Shown here one piece after another: positions 26,636 through 35,990 of a stretch of 64,000 nucleotides of DNA (its first letter is position 1; the number at the start of each line of letters is the position of its first letter). Source of the stretch: Salegentibacter agarivorans (GTDB lineage: Bacteria; Bacteroidota; Bacteroidia; Flavobacteriales; Flavobacteriaceae). A program made the translations under genes and the position numbers. The stretch is taken from assembly GCF_900113135.1 (NCBI RefSeq), contig NZ_FOOH01000013.1, forward strand, positions 1-64,000, read 5' to 3'. A model generated the notes under the pieces. It ran no database searches. It had not been told where the DNA came from and saw only the letters and a program-made list of their open reading frames with translations.

Positions 26636-27841
26636 TTGAAGTTCCCCTTCTACATCGCCAGGCGCTATCTTTTTAGCAAAAGCAGCAATAATGCCATTAA
26701 TATTATTACCATTATTGCCGCCATAGGCGTTTTTGCAGGGGCTTTTTCATTATTTATCGTTCTTTCAGGGTTCGCCGGACTAAAGGATTTTAGCCTTTCG
26801 TTTTCCAATAAATTTGACCCCGATTTAAAAATTCTCCCGTCAAGCGGAAAAACCTTTCAGTTCCCTGACAACAAAGCCAATCAACTCGCTGAAATTGAAG
26901 GAATAGCCAATTTCAGTAAAACCATTGAAGAACGAATTTTTCTAGATTACCGAAATAAAAATCACACGGCTTTTATAAAAGGAGTTGATGACAATTTCCG
27001 GCAGGTCACCCAAATAGACAGTGCGGTTTCGGGCTCTTGGTTAACCAATAGTGAGGCCCAGGTGGTTGTGGGAAACAGAATTTCCCGAAAACTGGGACTT
27101 AGTATTTTTAATTACCAAAATCTTTTAAATGTAATGGTGCCACGCCCAGGAAAAGGGCAAATTACCGGTTTAAATCCAGGGCAGGCGTTTAACCAGGAAA
27201 AAGTGATTGTTAGCGGAATTTATAGTGTAAACGAAGAACTGGACGATAAATATGTATTCTCCAATCTTAATTTTGCCCGAAATCTTTTAGAATTAGATGA
27301 AAATACATTTTCTGCCATAGAAATTAAAACAACTCCAAATGCAGATACCGAAGCGGTAACCGCTGAAATAATAAACCTTTTTGGCGACGATATTATCGTA
27401 AAAAACAGGGCACAACTCAACGAGACTCTTTATAAAATGCTGAACACCGAAAATCTAGCGGTATATCTTATTTTTACGCTGGTTTTGATAATCGCACTTT
27501 TCAATGTTGCCGGTTCTATTATTATGGTGATACTCGATAAACGGGATAACATTAAAACACTATATAACCTTGGCGCTTCAGAAAGTCAGATCAAGCAAAT
27601 TTTCTTTACCCAGGGAATCCTTATGACGATTACAGGTGGGGCCATTGGTTTATCAGCTGCAGTTTTATTGGTTTACCTACAACTACAATTTGACCTTGTT
27701 ATGATCACTCCCAGCCTGCCCTATCCCGTAGCCATTACTTTTGAAAACATTCTAATCGTGATATTTACCATAGGAATTCTAGGGCTTATCGCTTCATTTA
27801 TAGCGGCGGGTAGTAGTAGAAAAGCTTTAAAAGCGGTTTAG
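26636..27841 (+). CDS. FtsX/LolE-type ABC transporter permease (TTG start)
   Basis: A 401-residue inner-membrane protein with the MacB/LolCE plan. TM1 (~20-42, NIITIIAAIGVFAGAFSLFIVL) is followed by a periplasmic MacB_PCD-like domain and then three TM segments near 275-297, 318-345 and 365-388. It resembles LolC/LolE, which extract lipoproteins from the inner membrane with the ATPase LolD (not in this window). The start is TTG at 26636, one base after the rbfA stop. The next Met is over 140 residues in and would delete TM1, so TTG is the only workable start. Probably translationally coupled to rbfA. Confidence 0.85.
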   Translation: MKFPFYIARRYLFSKSSNNAINIITIIAAIGVFAGAFSLFIVLSGFAGLKDFSLSFSNKFDPDLKILPSSGKTFQFPDNKANQLAEIEGIANFSKTIEERIFLDYRNKNHTAFIKGVDDNFRQVTQIDSAVSGSWLTNSEAQVVVGNRISRKLGLSIFNYQNLLNVMVPRPGKGQITGLNPGQAFNQEKVIVSGIYSVNEELDDKYVFSNLNFARNLLELDENTFSAIEIKTTPNADTEAVTAEIINLFGDDIIVKNRAQLNETLYKMLNTENLAVYLIFTLVLIIALFNVAGSIIMVILDKRDNIKTLYNLGASESQIKQIFFTQGILMTITGGAIGLSAAVLLVYLQLQFDLVMITPSLPYPVAITFENILIVIFTIGILGLIASFIAAGSSRKALKAV

Positions 27842-27859
27842 ATTAAGCTTAGTGTTTCT

Positions 27860-28074
27860 GCCACGAATTCACGAATATTTTTCCAAAAAGCTCCCCTACT
27901 TTTTGAGGAGGGGAATGAATTCAGCGTAGCTGAAGAAAGGGGTGGTTGTACACCAACAAATAAGAACACAAAAATTCTGCAACATGGAACCCCTCCGGCC
28001 CACGGCCACCTCCCCTTGAAAATAAGGGGAGGAGCTTTTCATATTTTTCAAATGAATATTCGTGAATTCGTGGC
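27860..28074. repeat. Nested inverted-repeat element between convergent genes
   Basis: An outer 20-bp perfect inverted repeat GCCACGAATTCACGAATATT (27860-27879, with complement at 28055-28074) encloses a second one starting AAAAGCTCC (near 27886) and ending GGAGCTTTT (28039). The ~150-bp core is much richer in G+C than the flanks. It lies between the permease gene and dusB and could serve as a bidirectional terminator. It looks like a MITE- or REP-type insertion. Confidence 0.75.
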
Positions 28075-28083
28075 TTAAATTGA

Positions 28084-29076
28084 TTAAGCAAACTGGAAAT
28101 CTGAAAAATCCCTTTCTACCTCATCAAAGGCGGCAAAGACATCTGCAGCATCGTCGCTGGTTACCATTTTCATGCGGTGTTCTTTGAAGTGGGGGATTCC
28201 TTTGAAATAATTGGTATAATGGCGGCGGGTTTCAAAAACACCCAGCTTCTCCCCTTTCCAGTCGATAGCCATTTGTAGGTGACGCCTTGCAGCATCCAGG
28301 CGTTCCAGCATATTTGGAGGCGGTAAATGTTCTCCGGTTTCAAAGAAGTGCTTTACTTCTCTAAAAAACCAGGGATATCCAATACTGGCGCGACCAATCA
28401 TTGCACCATCGAGTCCGAATTTATCTCGCATCTCTACCGCTCTCTCGGGCGTATCAACATCGCCGTTTCCAAAAACCGGAATATGCATTCGTGAATTATT
28501 CTTTACCTCGGCAATTGGTGCCCAATTCGCTTCGCCCTTATACATTTGAACACGAGTTCTCCCGTGAATAGAAATGGCCTTGCAGCCCACATCCTGAAGT
28601 CTTTCTGCAACTTCAACGATTTTAATAGAATCGTTATCCCAACCCAAACGGGTTTTTACTGTAACGGGTAAATTGGTATGTTTTACCATGGCTTCGGTAA
28701 GGGAAACCATAAGATCTATATCTTTTAAAATACCGGCACCGGCACCTTTGGAAACCACTTTTTTCACCGGGCAACCAAAATTAATATCAATAATATCGGG
28801 GCCAGATTTCTCTACAATTTCTACCGATTGTAGCATAGATTCCAGGTTGGCTCCAAAGATTTGGATGCCTACCGGGCGTTCTTTTTCGTAAATATCAAGT
28901 TTCATGGTACTTTTCGCTGCATCGCGAATAAGCCCTTCTGAAGATATAAATTCGGTATATACCACATCGGCGCCCTGCTCCTTGCAAAGCGCACGGAATG
29001 GCGGGTCACTCACATCTTCCATCGGTGCCAACAGCAACGGGAAGTCTCCTACATCTATATTTCCTATTTTAGCCAC
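28084..29076 (-). CDS. dusB: tRNA-dihydrouridine synthase
   Basis: A 330-residue FMN enzyme that reduces uridine to dihydrouridine in the tRNA D-loop. N-terminal TIM barrel marks are LLLAPMEDVSDPPFRALC, YTEFISSEGL, the catalytic-Cys motif DINFGCPVKKVV, KTRLGWD, and ISIHGRTRVQMYKG. The C-terminal helical domain includes YTNYFKGIPHFKEHRMKM. It is monocistronic with its own TACTTTTG promoter. Family-level assignment to DusB rather than DusA/C rests on the N-terminal blocks and length. Confidence 0.93.
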   Translation of the reverse strand: MAKIGNIDVGDFPLLLAPMEDVSDPPFRALCKEQGADVVYTEFISSEGLIRDAAKSTMKLDIYEKERPVGIQIFGANLESMLQSVEIVEKSGPDIIDINFGCPVKKVVSKGAGAGILKDIDLMVSLTEAMVKHTNLPVTVKTRLGWDNDSIKIVEVAERLQDVGCKAISIHGRTRVQMYKGEANWAPIAEVKNNSRMHIPVFGNGDVDTPERAVEMRDKFGLDGAMIGRASIGYPWFFREVKHFFETGEHLPPPNMLERLDAARRHLQMAIDWKGEKLGVFETRRHYTNYFKGIPHFKEHRMKMVTSDDAADVFAAFDEVERDFSDFQFA

Positions 29077-29095
29077 TTCGGTTTATTTTGGAGTG

Positions 29096-29125
29096 CAAAA
29101 GTACAAAAAGCCCCCTAACCCCCAA
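29096..29125 (-). promoter_or_regulatory. dusB promoter
   Basis: The minus strand has TTG (29125-29123), a 19-bp spacer and TACTTTTG (29103-29096), a full match to the Bacteroidota TTG-N19-TAnnTTTG layout, leaving a short leader of about 15 nt. The -33 part lies inside the GC-rich CCCCCAAAGGGGG repeat (29119-29131), so the repeat may have supplied it. Confidence 0.5.
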
Positions 29126-29193
29126 AGGGGGAATTTAAGTCGGCTCTTCTATAAATCCTCATCCTGTTCCGAAGCTTCGGGATATTTCAGGAT
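29119..29193. repeat. Two palindromic interspersed repeats upstream of dusB
   Basis: CCCCCAAAGGGGG (29119-29131) is followed by a hairpin at 29161-29193 with outer arms ATCCTG/CAGGAT and the centre CGAAGCTTCG. The second matches the element at 46156-46189 in organisation. Confidence 0.6.
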
Positions 29194-29270
29194 CTAACAA
29201 GATATAATTGTAGTATAGGCTTAAGAGCTGAAACAAGTTCAGTTTGACGGAATAAAGGATATCCGGCCTT

Positions 29271-31676
29271 TTATAACCTATTCCTTTCAACGGCGTCTAT
29301 GCTGCGTTGGTTGTCTTCCAGTCTAAAGTTTCCGAAGTTATATTTAAATCCAACCCGCACATAGCGCATTTCTTCTTGCGCGAAATAGGAATTATCCTGG
29401 TTTAGATATTGCGAAGTTAACCTGGTATTGGTATTATTAAAAATATCGTTGATATTCAGGCTTAATTCTGCGCGATTATTCCATAAAGTTTTTCTTACTC
29501 CAAGGCTTAAAGTTGAAAACGGGTCAAAATTATAAGAACCGGTAATATAATCTGAAACGTAGGTAAAGCTTAAATTTCCTGAAAAAGTTCCGTCTTTTGA
29601 CAGCGTAAATGAATTATACAACTGTCCAAAAACAGCATCAATTTCGTTGGTAACTTCTGCATTATTGCTTTCTACCGCTAAAAATGTATTCTCTTCGTGA
29701 AAAAGGGAAGCATATAATTGTGCATACCACCAGCCGGTAATTGATCTGCCGTGCAAAATGTCGAGTCCGTAGCTTTTACTTTCCAATAAATTGGCCTGCA
29801 ACCTTCTAATGGTTAAGTTCTGATTGTCCTGAAAAGCTAAACTTGCAGGTGATCTTCCATTATCACGATAATACACATCGAAAAAATACTGCCCTAAAAG
29901 CGTATAATTCAGATTAATATTATTGCTAATTGCCGCACGTAAATTCGGGTTTCCGGCGTTAAAATCGTTTTCATTTAAAAAATATCTAAACGGGTTTAAA
30001 CTTTCATAACGTGGGCGTTCAATTCTTCGGCTATAATCCAGCGTAAAACTATGATTATCTGAAGCTCGATATTGCAAATATGCCGTTGGGAACAATTCAA
30101 AATATTCCTGACGGTTTCGCTGATTTGTTGATAAAGACACTCCCAAAAGATCGGTATACTCTCCTCTTAAACCAACTTGCGCACTCCATTTTTCCCAATC
30201 CCTGGAGGTATTAATATAAACCGCAGAAACTGTTTCGTCATAATAAAAATCGTCTGAAAGATTATCATACAAATCGTCCAGGCTTTCTGCATTAGAAAAG
30301 TTGATCCCACTGTTAGAATTTATATTTGAAACCTTTGCCCCGGCATCGAAACTCATTTCGCCTAACGAACTATTAAAATCCAGTTGACCGGTAAAAATCT
30401 CTATATTTTGTCCCGAGGAAGTATTGAAATTGATATTTTGAACATTTTCACCGGCTGAATCAAAATAATTAGTGGCGACCTTTTGGTCACGCTCCTGGTT
30501 AAACCTGGTATAATGTGCCGCTGCCGAAAAACTACCTCCATTTTCAAGTTTATGGGTATAAGTTAGATCTAAGCCAATGTTATGTTCATCGGTACCAACC
30601 TCACTATCGGTCATAAAGTTTGAAAAAGCCGTATTTCCCTGTGTAGTAATATCGGTTCGCACCGAATTATCAAAAGTCTTGTCGGGTGAGAAAAAGAGGT
30701 TCGAAGAAAAACTTAGTTTATTTTTTTCATCGAAATCATAATCCAAAATCACATTCGCATTATGTGCCTGCGAGCGCGTAACTCTTTCAAAATCGCTTTC
30801 CCATCTTTGACCAAATTCTTCATTTGGACTAAAATTTATATAACTATCGTCTCGTTTTATCTCTTTCCGCGGACTAAAAGTATAATTCGCAAAAACGTTA
30901 AGCTTATCGCCTTTCCAATAGTGACTGGTTCCAAATTGGTATTTTGGAACAATTCCCTGCGTGTAAGCACCTTCTAAACTTCCCTTATAACCGGGTGAAA
31001 TGGCAGATGTGGTATTGATATTTAGAATAGCACCACCTTCAGCTTCGTAACGTGCCGGCGGATTGGTAATCACTTCAATAGACTTTATATTTTCTGCCGA
31101 GTAACTTTGTAAAAGGGTTTGTAATTCATCTGCAGTAAGTTGCACTTTTCTGTCATTAATATAAACCGTAACTGAAGAATTTCTAACCTGTAATTGGCCT
31201 TGCGCTATAATCACCCCCGGGGTTTGTCTTAAAATATCCCAGCTGCTTCCACTGGAAAGCGTAGAATTTTCAACATCAAAAGTAATGCGGTCTATGCTTC
31301 GGGTAATTTTTGGTTTACGGGCGTTAATGGTTACTTCCTCTAAATTTGAAGCGCCCTCTTTTAAGGTAATCTTTCTTATTTTTTTATCTGAATTGACCGA
31401 AATTTGCTGAAGATATTCTTCATAGCCTACAAAACTTACTTTTAACAAATAATCGTTTGATGCAATTTCCTCAAACAAAAACTCACCATTATCTTCTGAA
31501 ATAGTTCCCTTATATACCGATGTAGAATCTTCGGCATTTAATAATATAACATTCGCAAAAACAATAGGCTCATTGGTTTCGGTAACCAATTTACCCTGTA
31601 TAGTGTGCTGGGCAATTAGAGAATTTGTAAATAAAAAAAGTAGGGTAACTGGAAGTGGGAAAAAAGTTTTGGTCAT
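29271..31676 (-). CDS. TonB-dependent receptor, outer-membrane beta-barrel family
   Basis: An 801-residue outer-membrane protein. It has a signal peptide ending near NSLIAQ, a carboxypeptidase-regulatory-like domain (~22-105), a plug (~125-225, SGSSWDILRQTPGVIIAQGQ, IEVITNPPARYEAEGGAILN) and a barrel of the OMP_b-brl_3 type rich in Asn/Asp/Tyr. It is not a SusC: there is no SusC junction motif and no SusD partner. The substrate is unknown; relatives are often associated with metal or peptide uptake, or with envelope stress. It is monocistronic. Confidence 0.85.
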   Translation of the reverse strand: MTKTFFPLPVTLLFLFTNSLIAQHTIQGKLVTETNEPIVFANVILLNAEDSTSVYKGTISEDNGEFLFEEIASNDYLLKVSFVGYEEYLQQISVNSDKKIRKITLKEGASNLEEVTINARKPKITRSIDRITFDVENSTLSSGSSWDILRQTPGVIIAQGQLQVRNSSVTVYINDRKVQLTADELQTLLQSYSAENIKSIEVITNPPARYEAEGGAILNINTTSAISPGYKGSLEGAYTQGIVPKYQFGTSHYWKGDKLNVFANYTFSPRKEIKRDDSYINFSPNEEFGQRWESDFERVTRSQAHNANVILDYDFDEKNKLSFSSNLFFSPDKTFDNSVRTDITTQGNTAFSNFMTDSEVGTDEHNIGLDLTYTHKLENGGSFSAAAHYTRFNQERDQKVATNYFDSAGENVQNINFNTSSGQNIEIFTGQLDFNSSLGEMSFDAGAKVSNINSNSGINFSNAESLDDLYDNLSDDFYYDETVSAVYINTSRDWEKWSAQVGLRGEYTDLLGVSLSTNQRNRQEYFELFPTAYLQYRASDNHSFTLDYSRRIERPRYESLNPFRYFLNENDFNAGNPNLRAAISNNINLNYTLLGQYFFDVYYRDNGRSPASLAFQDNQNLTIRRLQANLLESKSYGLDILHGRSITGWWYAQLYASLFHEENTFLAVESNNAEVTNEIDAVFGQLYNSFTLSKDGTFSGNLSFTYVSDYITGSYNFDPFSTLSLGVRKTLWNNRAELSLNINDIFNNTNTRLTSQYLNQDNSYFAQEEMRYVRVGFKYNFGNFRLEDNQRSIDAVERNRL

Positions 31677-31708
31677 ATATATTGAATGGTCTTTAAGGAA
31701 AAATCAAA

Positions 31709-31716
31709 CAAATATA
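31709..31716 (-). promoter_or_regulatory. -7 promoter element of the TonB-dependent receptor gene
   Basis: The minus strand reads TATATTTG (TAnnTTTG), 32 nt before the ATG. No convincing -33 TTG was found. Confidence 0.4.
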
Positions 31717-31803
31717 TACTTTCTTAAATAAAATGTAAAAGTTTTAAAGAATCTATTCGCTAATTCAGAATTATTCTCAATGGCAGCAATAAGACTGGGA
31801 GAT

Positions 31804-34752
31804 TTATTCTATCGCATCATACAAAACCTGCTGAATATTGGTTCTGGTATTTAATTGGTAAAGCCTTGTGTTTTCCCGTGAAGGCAAAACCCTGTTTGAA
31901 AGAAAAAGATAGAGTAAATCTTCTTCGGGATCTACCCAGGCGTAAATTCCGGTAAATCCGGTGTGTCCAAAACTGGCTTTGCTGGCATCTTTTGCAGTGT
32001 TGCTACTTTCTCCCTTGTATTCTAAATATGGCTTGTCAAAACCTACCCCACGGTGATTATCATTTTCTGGAAATTGTGCCGTACTCCATTCTTTTAAAGT
32101 TTCTTCTTCAATATAGCGCTCTCCGGCATATTCGCCCATGTTCAGGTACATTTGCATCAGTTTTGCCAGGTCGTTGGCATTAGAAAATAGCCCGGCATTA
32201 GCCGAAACTCCACCCATCATAATCGCACCTTCATCGTGTACCATCCCATGAATGGTTTTTTTTCTGAATAAATAATCGTGTTCTGTAGGTACAATTCTAC
32301 TTTTTTCAAAGCGTTCCAGCGGATTATAACCTAGAGTTGTAGCGCCAAGTTTATCGTAAAAATTTTCATTGATATATTTTCTGAAATCTTCTCCACTAAT
32401 TTCTTCAACTATAGAAGGAAGCAGGTAAAAAGTTAAACCCGAATATTTATATTTTGCCTCGTCTTCCAGCTCAGATTTCTTGATGGCTTTAAACATCTTC
32501 TTTTGGTAATTACGATGTAGCCAAAGATCTTCACTCACTTTAATAGGAAACCTGGCAGAAGAATCTTTCTTAAAAGTATACCATTTAAAGCTTCCATTTT
32601 TGCGCAAGGTGTTTTTCCAATAAGGAATCCAGGGTTTAAACCTGGCCTGGTGCGTTAGAATTTGCCGAAAAGGAACGCCCGCTTTATTCGAGTTTTTGAA
32701 GTACGGCAAGTAGTCATCTATCCCGGCCTCTAAATCAAATTTTCCCTCGTCCTGTAATTTCATTAAAGCCGGTAAAGCCGAAGAAATTTTTGTTACCGAA
32801 GCCAGATCGTACAAATCGGTTTTCTTAACTTTTATGGTATCGCTGTATTCGTGGTAACCGTAAGCTTTGTGTAAAACGATTTTCCCATCTTTAGCGACTA
32901 GAATTTGCCCTCCCGGCGTCGCTTTTTTTTTAATAGCTTCCTGCATTAAGGAATCTACACCGCCAAAAAGTTTTTCAGAATTCATCCCTGCATCTTCGGG
33001 CAGGGTATATTTAAATCTTATTTTTCCTTTAACATCCATCCCGTCTCCCGACTTGAATTTCTCACCAATACTCACCGGAAGTCTTCCGTTTGCTCCTACT
33101 CCACCAAAAATAAGTTGGGCTGCGAGGTCTTGTGTGGTTTTGGTATCCTGATAAGTTAAAATTAAACCGGCTGCATTTTCAATTTTATCCAGTTTATTTA
33201 TGGAATATGGATTTTTAAAATAGCTGAAAATTGTAAGTTCTTTTGCGGCAAGTTCTGCAATGAAATCCTGTACAGGTTTCGAAAATTTCATGGTGTTTCT
33301 AGGAAAACGGCTATCGTCGTGAATTCCACCAATTACAAGGTTATATTCTGAAAGTTTTTCTTTGATTTTTTCGATTTCCGAAGCTTTTGCATCAGCTTTT
33401 AACTGAAAGTTTTTTACTTCGGTATATAAATTCAGCGTTTTCTGAAATTCGGTTTGTTTGGAAGCTCCAAAAGAGACTGAAGCTATCTTTAAAGTATCAA
33501 GCTTTCTTAAAGGCAGTATACTTTTTTCGTTTTTCAATACGGTGAGTGAAGCTTCAACCAGTTTTCTGTTAAGAAAGTTAGCTTCCGCTGTATTGATCTC
33601 TTTCAGGATATTTTTAGGACTTTGCGCTTTAAATTCATTCAAACCAACCCATTGTTTTACCGCCAGAATTTTTCTTACCCGTTCATCTAACTGTTTTTGA
33701 GAAATTAATCCTTGCTTAATGGCTTTATTTACTTCCTCAATAGCTTTTGGAACATCTTCTGTAAACTCTAAGAGATCGTTACCCGCTAAAATAGCGTCTT
33801 TATCTACAATCCCGGGTTCGTTTCCCTTGGTTACGCCTTTCATATTCATCGCATCGGTCACGATTAAACCTTCAAAACCTAAACTATCTTTTAAAATTCC
33901 GGTGATGATAGATTTTGATAAGGTAGAAGGAACCCCGGTAGAATCCAGTGCCGGAATATTTAAATGCGCCACCATTACGCCGCCAATCCCGGCGTCTATC
34001 AATTCTTTAAAAGGGTACATTTCTAAGGAATCCAATCTTTCAAAAGGATGATTTATCTGCGGAAGCGCATAATGGGAATCAGTATCGGTATCTCCGTGGC
34101 CGGGAAAATGTTTAGCTGTGGTTAGCAGATTCGCATCCTGCATCCCACGCATATAAGCGATTCCTTTTGCGGAAACATTTTCTTTATTTTCCCCAAAAGA
34201 GCGGTAATTAATCACCGGGTTATTCGGATTGTTATTTACATCTACTACTGGGGCAAAATTAAGATGAAGCCCCGTACGCTTTATTTGGCGGGCCACTTCC
34301 TGCCCTAAATCGTACACTAAACTATCGTCACGAATTGCACCGAGGGCCATTTGATAAGGATAACTAATGGTATTGTCCAGTCGCATTCCAAGTCCCCATT
34401 CGGCGTCAATCGCTCCCAATAATGGAACTTCGGAAGCTAACTGGTAATCGTTCATCAACTTTAATTGAGTTTCAGGATCACCCTGGAAAAATATTAATCC
34501 GCCAATTTTTTGTTCGTTAATCAGTTTTAGAATTTCTTCTTTATGAGCATTATCCCGGTTAGAATAAGCCGCCACCATAATAAGTTGCGCAATTCGCTCT
34601 TTTGGAGTAAGCTCTTGCATTATAGAGTCAACCCATTTGCTGTTGGTATATTGAAGAAATTCCGGAGATTTCTTAACCTTTTCCTGGGCCTGAAGTGTAA
34701 GCCCGAAAAAGGCCATTAAAAAAATGAATAAGCGTGATATTTTATTTCTCAT
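31804..34752 (-). CDS. GH3 beta-N-acetylglucosaminidase fused to serine beta-lactamase-type amidase (NagZ-AmiE-like)
   Basis: A 982-residue secreted two-enzyme protein (signal peptide ending TLQAQ). Residues ~30-580 form a GH3 NagZ-type unit with KHFPGHGDTDTDSHYALP, where D225 and H227 match the Asp-His acid/base dyad, and the nucleophile D300 in VTDAMNM. Residues ~600-975 form a class C beta-lactamase/PBP-like domain with S652-V-T-K655 (SxxK), YSG in YKYSGLTF, and HTG near the C-terminus. In Bacillus subtilis NagZ and the beta-lactamase-fold amidase AmiE are neighbouring genes acting in turn on muropeptides; here both lie in one chain. It is co-transcribed with the NagX-like gene (16 nt). 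The amidase role is inferred; an esterase is the alternative. Confidence 0.88.
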   Translation of the reverse strand: MRNKISRLFIFLMAFFGLTLQAQEKVKKSPEFLQYTNSKWVDSIMQELTPKERIAQLIMVAAYSNRDNAHKEEILKLINEQKIGGLIFFQGDPETQLKLMNDYQLASEVPLLGAIDAEWGLGMRLDNTISYPYQMALGAIRDDSLVYDLGQEVARQIKRTGLHLNFAPVVDVNNNPNNPVINYRSFGENKENVSAKGIAYMRGMQDANLLTTAKHFPGHGDTDTDSHYALPQINHPFERLDSLEMYPFKELIDAGIGGVMVAHLNIPALDSTGVPSTLSKSIITGILKDSLGFEGLIVTDAMNMKGVTKGNEPGIVDKDAILAGNDLLEFTEDVPKAIEEVNKAIKQGLISQKQLDERVRKILAVKQWVGLNEFKAQSPKNILKEINTAEANFLNRKLVEASLTVLKNEKSILPLRKLDTLKIASVSFGASKQTEFQKTLNLYTEVKNFQLKADAKASEIEKIKEKLSEYNLVIGGIHDDSRFPRNTMKFSKPVQDFIAELAAKELTIFSYFKNPYSINKLDKIENAAGLILTYQDTKTTQDLAAQLIFGGVGANGRLPVSIGEKFKSGDGMDVKGKIRFKYTLPEDAGMNSEKLFGGVDSLMQEAIKKKATPGGQILVAKDGKIVLHKAYGYHEYSDTIKVKKTDLYDLASVTKISSALPALMKLQDEGKFDLEAGIDDYLPYFKNSNKAGVPFRQILTHQARFKPWIPYWKNTLRKNGSFKWYTFKKDSSARFPIKVSEDLWLHRNYQKKMFKAIKKSELEDEAKYKYSGLTFYLLPSIVEEISGEDFRKYINENFYDKLGATTLGYNPLERFEKSRIVPTEHDYLFRKKTIHGMVHDEGAIMMGGVSANAGLFSNANDLAKLMQMYLNMGEYAGERYIEEETLKEWSTAQFPENDNHRGVGFDKPYLEYKGESSNTAKDASKASFGHTGFTGIYAWVDPEEDLLYLFLSNRVLPSRENTRLYQLNTRTNIQQVLYDAIE

Positions 34753-34768
34753 TATTCAGCAATTGAAT

Positions 34769-35926
34769 TTATACTTTAATATAGATACGTTTTTTATGTA
34801 ACCAGTAACCCAACAACCACATAAGCAGCATATAAGAAATGGCAAACAGCAGCGAGGCGTTATAATTGTTTAGCCAGCTAAGATATAAGTTTTCATAAAG
34901 CCATGGTTTGAGTGCCTGCCCATTAACATAAATAATATTCATAAGCATTACTACCAGGCCAGACATTACAAAAACAAACAAAGGATTTTTTCCAAAAGCC
35001 TCGAAGAAAGTCGTCCATTTCTTAAAATTGAAAATTTCAATGATCAAAATTAAGGCCGAAAGTATTAAAAGCGTCCACCCCGTACTGTAAATTACGTAAG
35101 AGCTGCTCCAAATAGGTTTATTTATAGGAAACCAAATATCCCAAATTTGCGCTATAATCAATAGCACGACTCCGTAAACACTTAACTTGATTACCGTAGA
35201 AATATTATTTCCTGATCTTTGAATAAAAACGCCAGCCACATAGCCAGCAATTACATTCACAATTGCGGGAAGCGTACTTAATAAACCTTCAGGATCAAAC
35301 GAGAGGCCATAACCTTTATAAAGATTGGCATCGTTAAATATTAATCGGTCAAACTTCAGCGCAGCATTATGCTCTAAAGAAAGCGGATTAGGCTGATCGC
35401 CAAAAAACCACATAACAGCCCAATAGCCAAGTAAAATTAGGCTTCCAAAAATGATAGATTTTTTCAGTTTTAAATAATGAAGAATTAGCGAGCCAAAAAG
35501 ATAGCAAAGAGCAATGCGCTGCAAAACTCCCATAATTCGCATATTCGCCAAATTCTTAAAAACCAGTTCGCCTTCCTGTCTAAATACAAACGGAAATGCG
35601 TTTAAAAATAACCCGATAAGAAAAATAAGTGCCGCCCTTTTAAAGACCTTTCTTAAAAATACGCTTTCAGAAATGCTTTCATATTTACGTAGGCTAAAGC
35701 TCATCGCGTTGCCAATTACAAATAAGAAAGAAGGAAAAACCCAATCGGTTGGGGTAAATCCATCCCAGGGAGCGTGTTTAAACGGCGCATAAATATGTGA
35801 CCAGCTCCCTGGCGTATTTACCAGTATCATTAGCGCTACGGTAAGTCCGCGCAATACATCTAAAGCTAAATAACGCTGGTTTTTTCCGGTTTTTGCTTCC
35901 TTAAATAGTTTATTGACTTCAGTCAT
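34769..35926 (-). CDS. nagX: NagX-like membrane acyltransferase (heparan-glucosaminide acetyltransferase family)
   Basis: A 385-residue inner-membrane protein with about 10-11 TM segments. It opens with RYLALDVLRGLTVALMILVNTPGSW and then HAPWDGFTPTDWVFPSFLFVIGNA, typical of the DUF1624/DUF5009 group related to lysosomal HGSNAT. In gammaproteobacterial chitin/GlcNAc loci such proteins (NagX) accompany GlcNAc permeases. Some relatives may transacetylate amino sugars across the membrane. Here it is first in a two-gene leftward operon with the GH3-amidase fusion and divergent from the ROK regulator, pointing to amino-sugar handling. The molecular role is unproven. Confidence 0.82.
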   Translation of the reverse strand: MTEVNKLFKEAKTGKNQRYLALDVLRGLTVALMILVNTPGSWSHIYAPFKHAPWDGFTPTDWVFPSFLFVIGNAMSFSLRKYESISESVFLRKVFKRAALIFLIGLFLNAFPFVFRQEGELVFKNLANMRIMGVLQRIALCYLFGSLILHYLKLKKSIIFGSLILLGYWAVMWFFGDQPNPLSLEHNAALKFDRLIFNDANLYKGYGLSFDPEGLLSTLPAIVNVIAGYVAGVFIQRSGNNISTVIKLSVYGVVLLIIAQIWDIWFPINKPIWSSSYVIYSTGWTLLILSALILIIEIFNFKKWTTFFEAFGKNPLFVFVMSGLVVMLMNIIYVNGQALKPWLYENLYLSWLNNYNASLLFAISYMLLMWLLGYWLHKKRIYIKV

Positions 35927-35990
35927 TCTTCTTTATGGTACTCCTAAAAGCTGAGGTTTAGATTTAAAAATTCAAGTTTATAATACCCTA

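Noticed and set aside
29271-31676. Third SusC-type transporter
   Set aside because: It lacks the SusC junction motif and a SusD partner, and its barrel is of the OMP_b-brl_3 type.
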